A DNA stretch of 64,000 nt, from positions 1-64,000 of the forward strand of contig SUTW01000007.1 of the NCBI GenBank assembly GCA_015152475.1. Reading direction: 5' to 3'. This stretch comes from Cyanobacteria bacterium SIG30. Lineage in GTDB: Bacteria; Cyanobacteriota; Vampirovibrionia; Gastranaerophilales; Gastranaerophilaceae. Position numbers and translations under genes: made by a program. Shown here piece by piece: positions 48,430-57,776 of this stretch; within the stretch, counting starts at the first letter, position 1, and every line of letters starts with the position of its first letter. Below the pieces are notes generated by a model. It saw nothing but the letters and a program-made list of their open reading frames with translations, was not told the DNA's origin and searched no databases.

Positions 48430-49249
48430 GTTTTAATTTTTCCTCTTCTTTTAATGTAAAACTTTCTTCAATTCTTGGAAAATTTCCATTCTTGACATCT
48501 TCAATATAATGTTTTGCGCTATCTGTTATTGTTTGTGCCAAATTGGCATATTTTCTTGCAAATTTTGGACAAAAATCCCTAAATTTGCCTAAAATATCTT
48601 CACTTACCAGGATTTGTCCGTCACAGCCAACTCCTGCACCTATTCCAATCGTTGGTATTTTCAGGTTTTTTGAAATAAATTTAGCGCTTTCCATTGGCAC
48701 CATTTCTAAAACAATTGCAAAAGCTCCAGCATTTTCAAGTTCTTTTGCCTGCTTTAATAATTCAAGTGTCATTTCAAAATCCTTACCAATTACAAAATGT
48801 CCACCAATTGTACCTATAAATTGAGGCGTAAAACCTAAATGACCACAAACAGGAATTCCGCTTTGAGTACATCTTTTAACAACTTCTAATGTGTGTGCAC
48901 TAATGCCTTCAAGTTTTACTGCATCAGCTCCACTTTTTATAAGTTCTCCTGCGTTTTTTATCGCTTCTGAGATACTAGTTTGATAACTTAAAAAAGGCAT
49001 ATCTGCTATAACAAGGGCATTTTTTACTCCTCTTGCAACGGCTGATGTAAATATTTTCATTTCATCCATTGAAACTTTCGTTGTTGAGTCGTAACCCAAA
49101 ATAACTTGCCCAACTGAATCACCAATTAATATTGCATCAATTCCGGCTTCATCAAATAGTTTTGCACTTGAATAATCATAAGCAGTTAAAGACGCTATTT
49201 TTCGGTTGATTTTTTTGTATTCCTGAAGTTTTGCAGTTGTTATTTTCAT
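48407..49249 (-). CDS. panB: 3-methyl-2-oxobutanoate hydroxymethyltransferase
   Basis: 280 residues. TIM-barrel enzyme with the family stretches SLTAYDYSSAKLFDEAGIDAILIGDSVG, ADMPFLSYQ and GHLGFTPQ, and metal-binding Asp/Glu residues. It makes ketopantoate from 2-oxoisovalerate, the same oxo acid handled by ilvE. Two bases separate it from yvcK. Confidence 0.95.
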   Translation of the reverse strand: MKITTAKLQEYKKINRKIASLTAYDYSSAKLFDEAGIDAILIGDSVGQVILGYDSTTKVSMDEMKIFTSAVARGVKNALVIADMPFLSYQTSISEAIKNAGELIKSGADAVKLEGISAHTLEVVKRCTQSGIPVCGHLGFTPQFIGTIGGHFVIGKDFEMTLELLKQAKELENAGAFAIVLEMVPMESAKFISKNLKIPTIGIGAGVGCDGQILVSEDILGKFRDFCPKFARKYANLAQTITDSAKHYIEDVKNGNFPRIEESFTLKEEEKLKLESYQNN

Positions 49250-49251
49250 AC

Positions 49252-50568
49252 TTATTTTCTTTTCTTTTCTTTTCTATACCAATAGTATATTGCGCGCGCT
49301 AGACGTCTTGGAGAGTGACGGACAAGACCATCTTTATTGTCTTCAATAAGTTTATGAATAATAACTTCAAGACCCATTTTTTTGATTTCTGCAATGTCAA
49401 CATCAACTGGCAGTGAATCTTTTTCCTCGTATTTTTTGGCTAAATTTTCAGGCATTGAATCATTTATCAAAACTGCATCAACAAAATTGTTGTTAGAAGC
49501 TCCATTCATTTGAGCATGTTTAAATAATGCTTTTACGTGGTCTGATGCACTATAATTATCTGTTTCTCCAGGTTGTGTCATTACGTTACATACATATATT
49601 TTTTTTGCTTTTGATTTGTCAACCGCACGTGTTATATCTTCTACGAGCAAGTTTGGAATAATTGATGTATATAAACTTCCTGGCCCCATTATTATTAAAT
49701 CTGCATCCGCAATCGCATCTAATGCTTCTTTGTTTGCTGTGCAATTTCTTGGTTCGCAACTTAATGTTTCAATTTTTTTCTTTGCCTCAGGGATTTTACT
49801 TTCACCTTTTACGATTGAACCATCTTCCATAACAGCAGTTAATCTCATATCGTCTGCTGTTGCTGGTAAAACTCGTCCTCTTATTAAAAGAACTTTTGAT
49901 GATTCTTTAATTGCAGTAACCATATCTCCGCATATAGCGCTCATTGCAGTTATAAATAAATTACCAAAACTATGTCCTTCAAGACCTTCGCAGGCATCAA
50001 AACGATATTTAAATAGCTTTGTTACTATGTCGTCGTCATCTGCAAGTGCCGCTATGCATTGGCGAACATCGCCTGGAGGTATAATACCCATTTCTTCTCT
50101 TAATTTTCCAGATGAGCCACCGTCGTCTCCAACGGTTACAACGGCAGTTATGTTGTTGGTGATTTTTTTAATACCACGTAACATTGTAGATAAACCTGTT
50201 CCACCACCAATAGCGACAATTTTTGGCCCGTGGTCAAGTTTCATTCTTCTATATAAAACTTCTCTTATGCCATCTTGTCCTCTTGTATCTTTAACATCAA
50301 GCATAGAGAAATTTGTTTTTTGCCAGCTTGCTATAAAAATAATGGCACCTGCAACAATTAAAATAATCCCAATAACTTCAGGTGGAACAAAATTTATAAT
50401 TTTTTTAACCAAATCAAGTAAGAAATATATAGGCTCCATTTTAAATAAGAATGCAAGTCCTAATGCTGCAAGGACTGCACCTGTTATTGTAAGTATAAAC
50501 CAGCGTTTTACTCTTAAACCAGGTAATAACCATATAGCATCTTTTTTAAATTTATTAAATATTCCCAT
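49252..50568 (-). CDS. yvcK: YvcK/CofD-like gluconeogenesis factor with N-terminal membrane helices
   Basis: 438 residues from the ATG at 50568, which has AAAGGA seven bases upstream; the longer ATG at 50586 lies in the preceding gene. Two membrane helices (about 20-42 and 61-80) precede the Rossmann-type YvcK domain: IGGGTGLSTMLRGIKK, TVGDDGGSSGKLREE, PPGDVRQCIAAL and GPGSLYTSIIPNL. YvcK binds UDP-sugars and links carbon supply to wall synthesis in Firmicutes. A GC dinucleotide repeat lies in the coding end (49292-49299). Confidence 0.9.
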   Translation of the reverse strand: MGIFNKFKKDAIWLLPGLRVKRWFILTITGAVLAALGLAFLFKMEPIYFLLDLVKKIINFVPPEVIGIILIVAGAIIFIASWQKTNFSMLDVKDTRGQDGIREVLYRRMKLDHGPKIVAIGGGTGLSTMLRGIKKITNNITAVVTVGDDGGSSGKLREEMGIIPPGDVRQCIAALADDDDIVTKLFKYRFDACEGLEGHSFGNLFITAMSAICGDMVTAIKESSKVLLIRGRVLPATADDMRLTAVMEDGSIVKGESKIPEAKKKIETLSCEPRNCTANKEALDAIADADLIIMGPGSLYTSIIPNLLVEDITRAVDKSKAKKIYVCNVMTQPGETDNYSASDHVKALFKHAQMNGASNNNFVDAVLINDSMPENLAKKYEEKDSLPVDVDIAEIKKMGLEVIIHKLIEDNKDGLVRHSPRRLARAIYYWYRKEKKRK

Positions 50569-50569
50569 T

Positions 50570-51169
50570 TTATAATCCTTTCGCAACTCTGTTGTATGTA
50601 ATAGGTGTTGGTTTTAAAACATCATAAGCTCTTTTTAAATTATCTAAATTTTCAAAATGCAAAGTTTCGGGCACATTTTCTTTTTCTCTTAATTCTCTTA
50701 TGGATGTTTTATCGGTAAAATCAGCTTCAAGAGCGCATTTAGCTGATAATTCTTTTTCTAATAATGTTTTGATTTCTGCATTATTTAATATTATGTTAAA
50801 CCAAGGGTTAACATGCTTTATCGCATTTGCAACTTTAATTGCAAAATCTTTGTCTGAGTTAAATTTATTATAAGATTCACCTTCAAGTCTTACGTTTTCA
50901 ATTTTTAGGCCAAACGTCGTCAGAAATCCTTCAACCGCACTTATTTGATATATAACATCTGATTTAATTTCTTCATCATTATTTGTATTTTTTAAATTTA
51001 CTAAAACTCCAATTGCAATTTCATTTTTTGTCGCATATTCTGCAAATTTTAGTATATCAGTTGCTTTCCCTGTATATAAGCCAGCACAAACGTTAACAGA
51101 ACTTAAATAGGGTAGCATTTCATATATTTCTTTGTTGTCTGGTGTTAAATTACTATTAAAATCAAACAC
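50570..51169 (-). CDS. Degenerate LamB/YcsF (5-oxoprolinase subunit A-like) protein
   Basis: 199 residues, GTG start with AGAGGA upstream. It follows the PxpA pattern in shortened form: FDFNSNL in place of the IDLNCDLGE start, SVNVCAGLYTGKATDI in place of the NIACGFHAGD motif, and VRLEGESYN in place of VKPHGALYN. The histidines and the HPG loop used for catalysis are missing, and it is about 50 residues shorter than the family. It is probably not a working 5-oxoprolinase subunit; a binding or regulatory role is possible. No pxpB/pxpC partner is nearby. It is coupled to yvcK. Confidence 0.65.
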   Translation of the reverse strand: MFDFNSNLTPDNKEIYEMLPYLSSVNVCAGLYTGKATDILKFAEYATKNEIAIGVLVNLKNTNNDEEIKSDVIYQISAVEGFLTTFGLKIENVRLEGESYNKFNSDKDFAIKVANAIKHVNPWFNIILNNAEIKTLLEKELSAKCALEADFTDKTSIRELREKENVPETLHFENLDNLKRAYDVLKPTPITYNRVAKGL

Positions 51170-51193
51170 TTTTATTTCCTCTTTTCACTTAGA

Positions 51194-51454
51194 TTATATA
51201 ACAAAATTTTTTGTCAATTCAATTTTTTTTGCACGCGGTAGTTTCTTTATTCTTTTTTCTTCTTTCATAGCCTCCGACATTGTCTCAAATGCTTTTTTAT
51301 AGACTATTTTTATTGGCTTATTTGCACTTGTATATTTAGCACCGCCATATTTAGAGCCTTTTAGATGTTGCTCAAAACGCTTCTCTACGTCTTTTGCAAT
51401 TCCGCAATAAAGCGTATTATTTTCAGTTTGCAGAAGATAAACATAATACGTCAT
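51194..51454 (-). CDS. GIY-YIG domain protein (UPF0213/YhbQ type)
   Basis: 86 residues, essentially one GIY-YIG nuclease-like domain: YYVYLLQTENNTLYCGIAKDVEKRFEQH at the N-terminus, and the Lys-rich EEKRIKKLPRAKKIEL tail. Tyr-containing motif (YYVYL ... YCGIAKD) and the later Glu are present. Biological role of this small group is unknown; possible DNA nicking. It starts inside the end of the dihydrouridine synthase gene (32-nt overlap). Confidence 0.85.
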   Translation of the reverse strand: MTYYVYLLQTENNTLYCGIAKDVEKRFEQHLKGSKYGGAKYTSANKPIKIVYKKAFETMSEAMKEEKRIKKLPRAKKIELTKNFVI

Positions 51455-52394
51455 CTAATACTTCCTCTATTTCCTTTAAGCTTTCCAATACAACAAGAAC
51501 TTGTCTGTATTTTGATGCATTTTTCAGGGATGATATGTAAAAATTGTAGAATTTTCTCATAAACTTTACGCCATTTTTTTCACCCCTTAATTCAACTTCT
51601 TGTTTAAGGTGAGTTTTAAGCATTTCTATTTTTTCTTTAAATGATGGCTCATCTATTTTTTTGCCTGTTTCAAGATATTGTTCAATCCTGTATGGCAAAG
51701 TAAAATCTCCCATTATGCCTCGACCTATCGAAACGCCATTTGCTTTTGAAACATCTAAACATTTTATTGCATCATCAAGAGTTTTTATATCTCCATTTGC
51801 GAAATATGGTATTTTGATTTCGTTTTTTAATTTGCCAATTTTTTCCCAGTCAGAGATGCCACTATATAAATCTGAACGAAATCTTCCATGTATTGTTATA
51901 AAATTGGCGCCTGCGTTTTCCATTCTTTTTGCAAAATCAACATAGTTTTCATTATCTCTTGACCATCCTAATCTGAATTTTGCACTAATTGGAATATTCA
52001 CAGCATTTCTTACTTCATATATTATTTCTTGTGCAAGCTCAGGCGTTTTCATCATTGCTGAACCATCGCCACTTTTAATTACCTTGTTAACAGGGCATCC
52101 AAAATTTAAATCGATTACACTTGCTCTTTCTTCAAGTAATTTTGCACATTTTGCTATCATTTTTGGTTTGTGACCAACAAGTTGAAATGACAAAGGGTAT
52201 TCCTTTTCATCAAATTTTAAAATAGCGCCTTTTGGGTTAGGGCAATTGTTCAGGGCTTCTGCTGAGAGCATTTCTGTTGATAAAAGACAGGTTGAACTAT
52301 ATTTTCTTGTCAGCCCTCTATAAACACAGTCTGAAATGCCTGCAAGTGGTGCTTGAATTACTTTTATTTTTTTTATATCAATTTGTTTTTTCAT
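51423..52394 (-). CDS. dus: tRNA-dihydrouridine synthase
   Basis: 323 residues. FMN-dependent Dus family: the N-terminal APLAGISDCVYRGLTRKY, the active-site NFGCPVNKVIKSGDGSAMM with the catalytic Cys, TIHGRFRSDLYSG and GRGIMGDF. It reduces uridines in tRNA D-loops. DusB subtype is likely. It overlaps the TPR gene upstream by 17 nt and the GIY-YIG gene downstream by 32 nt. Confidence 0.92.
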   Translation of the reverse strand: MKKQIDIKKIKVIQAPLAGISDCVYRGLTRKYSSTCLLSTEMLSAEALNNCPNPKGAILKFDEKEYPLSFQLVGHKPKMIAKCAKLLEERASVIDLNFGCPVNKVIKSGDGSAMMKTPELAQEIIYEVRNAVNIPISAKFRLGWSRDNENYVDFAKRMENAGANFITIHGRFRSDLYSGISDWEKIGKLKNEIKIPYFANGDIKTLDDAIKCLDVSKANGVSIGRGIMGDFTLPYRIEQYLETGKKIDEPSFKEKIEMLKTHLKQEVELRGEKNGVKFMRKFYNFYISSLKNASKYRQVLVVLESLKEIEEVLDDVLCLSSAN

Positions 52395-54534
52395 TTAGTT
52401 TCAGATATTCTTTTAATTCCTTGTTACGCGCTTTTACATATTTACTGTATTCATCATCTTGCGCGCCTTCTTTTCTTTTTAATTCCAAAAATTTGTCATA
52501 ATTTTTTACTGCTTCTTGATATTTTTCTTGTTCATCTTGTAGAGATGCAAGTGAATAATAAGCGAGTGTAAAATTAGGGTCAAGATTTATAACTCTCTGA
52601 AATTGTATGGTTGATTCATATTTTTTGCCTTGTTCTTGGTAGATAAGGCCTTTATAGTAATAAGCAAAAGCATTCTTTGAATCATTTTTTGTAACTTCGT
52701 CTAAAGTTAAAATTGCATTATGAAAATCTTTTTGTTCGTATAATTGAATTCCTTTGTTTAATGTTTTATTTATGTTGCTTTGGTTTATGTACGTCAGAAT
52801 TTCCTGCGCTTCTTTGTGTTCTGGTGTTATACTTAGAATTTTTTCAACATATTCTTGTGCAACTTTTGCATTGCCTTGTTCTAAATTTGACGTAGCAACA
52901 ATATACATCATAGTCGTGTCGTTTGGATTTTTTTGAAGCGCTTTTAGTGCATATTCTAAAGCTTTATTGTTATCTTTTAATTCAGAATAACAAAGCGCAA
53001 TTGAGCTTATAACTTCTGGAGTTTGCACAGGTATTTTAAGGTAAATATTAAGCGCTTCTTGGTATTTTTTATTTTCCCAGAGTTTATTTGCTTCATTGTA
53101 TAAATTTGCTGATGTTTCTTTATTTATTGCATCTTTTAAGCCAAGTAATTTTTTATCATTTGGCGCATTTTTTAAACCTGTTTCAATGGTTTCTATGTAT
53201 TTTGCTTGATTATTTAAACTTGAATATATTTGCGCCAAATTTATATAACTTTCTGTATTTTTGGGATTAATTTTAAGTGCCCTATCATAATATTGAATTG
53301 CTCTTTGTAATTCGCCACCTTTGTGCAATTCATATGCACATTCATATTGCGCAGTAAAATTATTTGGTTTTGTATTTGCAACAGTTTCAAGATAGTTATA
53401 TAATTCTTCTCCTTTGAAATTATTTTTCACAATATCTTCAACTGCAACTTTTGCAATTTTATTATTTGGGTCAATATTTAATATTGTTTTATAGTTTTTA
53501 AGTGCCTCTTGATAATTATTTAATTTTTCATAAGCAACAGCTTTATACGTTAAAACATCAAGATTATTTGGCTTTTTAACCAATATTGCGTCATATAATT
53601 TTATTGCTTCTAAGTGATTATTTTCAGATGTATAAACTGATGCTAAATTTAAATTTACTGTCTCGTCATTTGGATTTATTGCAAGTGCTTTAAGATATTG
53701 ATTTTTTGCATTTAAAATATCACCCTTTTTTTGTAAAACTGTTCCAAGATTTGCATATGCGCTTGCATCCTTTGGATTTTCAATTGTTCTTGCAAGCCAA
53801 AGTTCTTCAAGTCTATCTAAAAGTTCCGAATTATTTTCTCCAAGTTTTAATGCAATGTTGTATTCGTCATTTGCAGCATCAAGATTTCCGATTTCATCTA
53901 ACAACATTGCATATTTAAAATGCAAAAGTGCATTTTTTGAATCTTTTTGGATTGCTAAACGATAAGAATTTATTGCGTCTAAATCGTTGTTAAGTGTTTT
54001 ATATATATCTGCTGCGTTTTCAAGAGCTTTTTTACCATAAGTTGCATCATCAAAAAGCTGTGCAAATTCGTATCCTGCGGCATTTAATTCGCCTTGTGTT
54101 CTTAAAAATTTTGCAAGCTGAAATCTTTTTGGTGGTATGTAATTTGTTTTTTCAATTTCTTTTAAGCTTTTTTGAACTGAATTTATCATAGAAAGTTCTT
54201 TTTCGCTTAAATTATCACTATTCCAATATTTTAAATAATATAATGCGTTTTTCAAATCGATTACTGCTTTTTGATTTTGTTGTTGATTAGTGTAATGTTG
54301 CGCGCGCGCTAGATATGCCGTAACTAAGGCGTTTTTAACGGTTTCGTCATAAGGTTTGATTCTTAATACTTTTTTAAATTCAAGTATGGATGACGAATAT
54401 TTATTTGCTTTAAATAAAGTGACAGCATTATTATAGTAGTCCATATATTTTAAATCGTCCGCAAAAGAAACTTGCAGATTTTGCAAAATACAAACAAAAA
54501 CAAAAAATAATATATAAAATAACTTGTTTTTCAC
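52378..54534 (-). CDS. Secreted protein made of about 15 TPR repeats
   Basis: 718 residues. A signal peptide (about 1-25) is followed by tandem tetratricopeptide repeats along the whole length, e.g. NPKDASAYANLGTVLQKKGD and NTESYINLAQIYSSLNNQ. It is a superhelical scaffold, probably outside the cytoplasm or attached to the membrane; a partner is not evident. It heads the eight-gene leftward run to 46634. A (GC)5 repeat lies at 54300-54309 within the coding region. Confidence 0.85.
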   Translation of the reverse strand: MKNKLFYILFFVFVCILQNLQVSFADDLKYMDYYNNAVTLFKANKYSSSILEFKKVLRIKPYDETVKNALVTAYLARAQHYTNQQQNQKAVIDLKNALYYLKYWNSDNLSEKELSMINSVQKSLKEIEKTNYIPPKRFQLAKFLRTQGELNAAGYEFAQLFDDATYGKKALENAADIYKTLNNDLDAINSYRLAIQKDSKNALLHFKYAMLLDEIGNLDAANDEYNIALKLGENNSELLDRLEELWLARTIENPKDASAYANLGTVLQKKGDILNAKNQYLKALAINPNDETVNLNLASVYTSENNHLEAIKLYDAILVKKPNNLDVLTYKAVAYEKLNNYQEALKNYKTILNIDPNNKIAKVAVEDIVKNNFKGEELYNYLETVANTKPNNFTAQYECAYELHKGGELQRAIQYYDRALKINPKNTESYINLAQIYSSLNNQAKYIETIETGLKNAPNDKKLLGLKDAINKETSANLYNEANKLWENKKYQEALNIYLKIPVQTPEVISSIALCYSELKDNNKALEYALKALQKNPNDTTMMYIVATSNLEQGNAKVAQEYVEKILSITPEHKEAQEILTYINQSNINKTLNKGIQLYEQKDFHNAILTLDEVTKNDSKNAFAYYYKGLIYQEQGKKYESTIQFQRVINLDPNFTLAYYSLASLQDEQEKYQEAVKNYDKFLELKRKEGAQDDEYSKYVKARNKELKEYLKLNEKTN

Positions 54535-54607
54535 GATTTTTTCCTCAAATCTAATATGCTTATTTTACAACAACTTATTTAATTTGCATACAGACAAGAG
54601 GGCAATA

Positions 54608-55132
54608 TTATTTTTTGTTAGCAAAAGCGATTTTGATTTCTAGTGTGCCTATATCTTTGTCTTTTAAAAATTTTTCAAATTCAATTTGTTCTTCTTTATC
54701 AAATTTTGATATTATTTCCATTAAGGTTTGTGCGCTTGTTTTGTCTTTTGGAATATTGCTTTTTAAGGCTCTATGAAGTTTTATTATTTTTTTATTGATT
54801 TTATCTTTAAATTTTTTGCATAATTTTGCATCTTTATCTGTAAAGATAAACATGTCATATTTTTCTTCAGTTAGATATTTTGGAACATCAACTCCGTGGA
54901 GTTTAGCATGTGAAAAAAACCAAGCCTTGCTTGTTTTAGGTTCGGCATTTAAGTATTCATTAAGCATATTAACAAAAACCGGAGCCAAACGGTGTTGGGC
55001 TATAACTTGTTTATCTTTAAAATTGCCTTCAATCATATTTTGAAACATTATTGTTTCATATGGTTGTTTCATACAATCAAGATTATATTTGTATATTCCT
55101 TTAAAATTTATATTTGCCGGTGTTATTTTCAT
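54608..55132 (-). CDS. Hypothetical protein with N-terminal INFKG motif
   Basis: 174 residues, soluble and lysine-rich. It begins MKITPANINFKGIYKYN, the clearest form of the motif. The body has helical segments and no recognised domain (AWFFSHAKLHGVDVPKYL near the middle). No signal peptide. Single gene; convergent/divergent neighbours on both sides. Confidence 0.72.
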   Translation of the reverse strand: MKITPANINFKGIYKYNLDCMKQPYETIMFQNMIEGNFKDKQVIAQHRLAPVFVNMLNEYLNAEPKTSKAWFFSHAKLHGVDVPKYLTEEKYDMFIFTDKDAKLCKKFKDKINKKIIKLHRALKSNIPKDKTSAQTLMEIISKFDKEEQIEFEKFLKDKDIGTLEIKIAFANKK

Positions 55133-55242
55133 AATTATTTATATAATGCTTCTGAAAAATTTTTTTGCTAATTTTGAATTTTTTGTTAAGTTGTATTTTT
55201 ATGCAATAATTTTTTTATTAGGAAAAATATAAAGGGAATAAT

Positions 55243-56214
55243 ATGAAAATAGGAATTTTGGGATATGGTAATTTAGGCAAAGGAGTTGAGCTTGCAATAA
55301 CGCAAAATCCAGATATGGAGCTTGTTGCAATATTTACAAGAAGAGATCCTGATAAGTTAAATATTAATTCTGATGCAAAAGTTGTTCATATTTCAGATAT
55401 TAAAAATTGGAAAGATAAAATTGATGTTTTGATTATATGTTCAGGAAGTGCTTCTGATTTGCCTGAGCAAACTCCTGAATATGTGAAATATTTCAACGTT
55501 GTAGATAGTTTTGATACACATGCAAAAATTCCTGCACATTTTGAAAATGTTAATAAATCTGCAAAAGAAAATAATCATATTGCTATTATTTCAGCAGGTT
55601 GGGATCCTGGAATGTTTTCTTTAAATAGAGTATATGCAAATGCCATTTTGCCTAACGGCAAAGATTATACTTTTTGGGGTAAAGGAATTAGTCAAGGACA
55701 TAGTGATGCGATAAGAAGAATTGAAGGAGTTAAAAACGCAAAACAATATACAATTCCTGTCGAAGAGGCTCTTCAGGCTGTAAGAAGTGGACAAAATCCT
55801 GTATTAACTCCAAGGCAAATGCATATAAGAGAATGTTTTGTTGTGGTTGATGAAAATGCAGACAAAGAAAGAATTGAAAATGAAATAAAGACTATGCCAA
55901 ATTATTTTGAGCCATATGACACAATTGTTCATTTTATTTCAGAAGAGGAACTTGAAGAAAAACATTCAGGAATTCCGCATGGCGGTTTTGTTATTAGAAC
56001 TGGTGAAACTGCAGGCTCTAAAAAACATGTTGTTGAATATTCTTTAAAGCTTGATTCTAATCCTGAATTTACTTCAAGTGTGCTTGTTGCATACGCAAGA
56101 GCTATATATAGATTGTTTAATGAAGGACAAACTGGTTGCAAAACAGTTTTTGATATTGCGCCAAAATATTTAAGCTTAAAAACGGATGAAGAATTAAGAA
56201 AAGAGATGCTTTAA
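55243..56214 (+). CDS. ddh: meso-Diaminopimelate D-dehydrogenase
   Basis: 323 residues, normal size. Rossmann start GILGYGNLGKGVE, the NADP-site VAIFTRRDP, ISAGWDPGMFS and TFWGKGISQGHSDAIRR are family signatures. It makes meso-diaminopimelate in one step from tetrahydrodipicolinate, for lysine and peptidoglycan; unusual for Cyanobacteria, which mostly use the LL-DAP aminotransferase route. AAAGGGA lies upstream of the ATG. The 54-bp-long A/T-rich leader shows nothing else. Confidence 0.93.
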   Translation: MKIGILGYGNLGKGVELAITQNPDMELVAIFTRRDPDKLNINSDAKVVHISDIKNWKDKIDVLIICSGSASDLPEQTPEYVKYFNVVDSFDTHAKIPAHFENVNKSAKENNHIAIISAGWDPGMFSLNRVYANAILPNGKDYTFWGKGISQGHSDAIRRIEGVKNAKQYTIPVEEALQAVRSGQNPVLTPRQMHIRECFVVVDENADKERIENEIKTMPNYFEPYDTIVHFISEEELEEKHSGIPHGGFVIRTGETAGSKKHVVEYSLKLDSNPEFTSSVLVAYARAIYRLFNEGQTGCKTVFDIAPKYLSLKTDEELRKEML

Positions 56215-56231
56215 GCCATATAATTTGTTTG

Positions 56232-57590
56232 TTACCAATCAAAGAATGCGCCACTTCCAGGGATAAAAGTTGTTAGTGCAGCTTTTCCCCAAGATGAATA
56301 ATTTGGTGTTACTGATTTGACGCCAGCTTTTGAAATCCAATTTAGTACCGTTTTAATGCCACCTGTTTTGGCTTTTCCTGTTACTTTGTTTTTGAGACCT
56401 TTACCATAATTTATAGAGCCTGATAAATTTACAAATAAACCTTCAACGGCACCTTCTGATAATATTGTTATTAGTGTTTTGTAATCAAGGTTTCTCAAAT
56501 TTACAATTTCATCATCTTCCTTGTTTTTTGTAGATGTTTCTGCAAGTTCAATATATGTAGGTAGTGCCGTTGAAATTATTTTTGTTGGTATTGAATCGAT
56601 TTTGTTTATTGCAACTGGAATTAAATATCTAAAGCCAACATTATAACAAACATCAGTCATGATATTATTTTTTTGTGCATCAGTTAAATTTTTAGAGCTA
56701 CCACAAGCTTTTTGGTATGCTTTTAGTTTATCTTTTTCTGAACTTTTTTTATCTTTGTATAATTTATCACATTTGTCTATTTCGTCACAGAAGAAACTTG
56801 TTCCTGTAAGTTCAGAATATTTTTCTAAAAATTCTTTTGCGTCTTCATCGTTGTTGATTTCAAAATTTTCTAGTTCAGAAAGTCCTTTTTCTTGTGCCTT
56901 TATATTTGCCATTATTTCATCATTGGTTTTAATATCGGTAAAATCAACAATGTCGTTTATTCCGTATTCTTCGGCATCTAATCCGGCTTCTTCAAGGATT
57001 TTAAGTATGCTATTTAAATCTAAATCAAAAAGCGATACTCCTTCTTTTGCCCAATCAGGTATTTTGTCTCCGCCCAATGAAGTTACAAGGTTTGCTACTT
57101 CTGGGCCTAGCATTGCAACTAATAGGCTTGAATTATTTATGGCTTCACGATATATGCCATAATCCATCATTTCTTCTGCTTGTTTGTTTTGGTCAGTAAT
57201 TAATTTTGTTGATTTTTTTAATGATTCTTTAACTTTTGCAGTATCAATTTTGCCATCTTTTGTTCTTGGTAATTTATCAAATGCCAATTCGTTATCATTT
57301 GTAAAATCATAAGCTGATTCTGTTTGCAATGAGAAGCTTTTTGGCGCTTTTTCATATGCTATATCAGGAGTGCTACTGTTTATGGAGTTGTATACGTCAT
57401 CAACCCAAGTTTTTCCGTTTTCTTCTTGGGTTTCGCTAAGTTCACATAAATTATCTTCATTAGTTGTTGGAAACACATTAGCTGTTTCTTTTTTAGCTGA
57501 TTGAACCTTATTTTCTTTCTTTTGTGTTTCAATATTAAATATTTTGTTTACTTTACAAGTTATACTTTTAAAGAAATTCGTGATATTCAC
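56232..57590 (-). CDS. Large hypothetical protein
   Basis: 452 residues, mostly acidic and helical with no signal peptide. The N-terminal 80 residues are low-complexity charged (ETQKKENKVQSAKKETAN). The C-terminus is weakly hydrophobic and glycine/proline-rich. Not recognised. A TTTACAT element lies 77 bases before its start, as in two other unknown operons here. Confidence 0.62.
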   Translation of the reverse strand: MNITNFFKSITCKVNKIFNIETQKKENKVQSAKKETANVFPTTNEDNLCELSETQEENGKTWVDDVYNSINSSTPDIAYEKAPKSFSLQTESAYDFTNDNELAFDKLPRTKDGKIDTAKVKESLKKSTKLITDQNKQAEEMMDYGIYREAINNSSLLVAMLGPEVANLVTSLGGDKIPDWAKEGVSLFDLDLNSILKILEEAGLDAEEYGINDIVDFTDIKTNDEIMANIKAQEKGLSELENFEINNDEDAKEFLEKYSELTGTSFFCDEIDKCDKLYKDKKSSEKDKLKAYQKACGSSKNLTDAQKNNIMTDVCYNVGFRYLIPVAINKIDSIPTKIISTALPTYIELAETSTKNKEDDEIVNLRNLDYKTLITILSEGAVEGLFVNLSGSINYGKGLKNKVTGKAKTGGIKTVLNWISKAGVKSVTPNYSSWGKAALTTFIPGSGAFFDW

Positions 57591-57666
57591 TTAATTTGCC
57601 TCCATTTCGTACACTTGTATATATAAAGTATTTATAAAATATATAATTTCAAAAAGATTAAAATAT

Positions 57667-57673
57667 TTTACAT
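57667..57673 (-). promoter_or_regulatory. TTTACAT element upstream of the 452-aa unknown gene
   Basis: One perfect copy, 77 bases before the ATG. A copy ten bases further from the gene is only partial (5 of 7). The remaining 186 bases between 57591 and 57776 hold no gene. Confidence 0.35.
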
Positions 57674-57776
57674 TTCTTAATATTTAATTTGTTTTAGGTT
57701 AATAGTTTATTTTGTTTTCAAGTAATTACATTATTAATGTCTTTGATGTCTTTGATCTTTTTTACTATTACTTTAT

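Noticed and set aside
50570-51169. Functional 5-oxoprolinase subunit A
   Set aside because: Key histidines and the HPG loop are missing and no partner subunits are adjacent.
52378-54534. Repeat array or CRISPR-like pattern
   Set aside because: The periodicity is at protein level (34-residue TPR units) with divergent DNA; no spacers or identical repeats.
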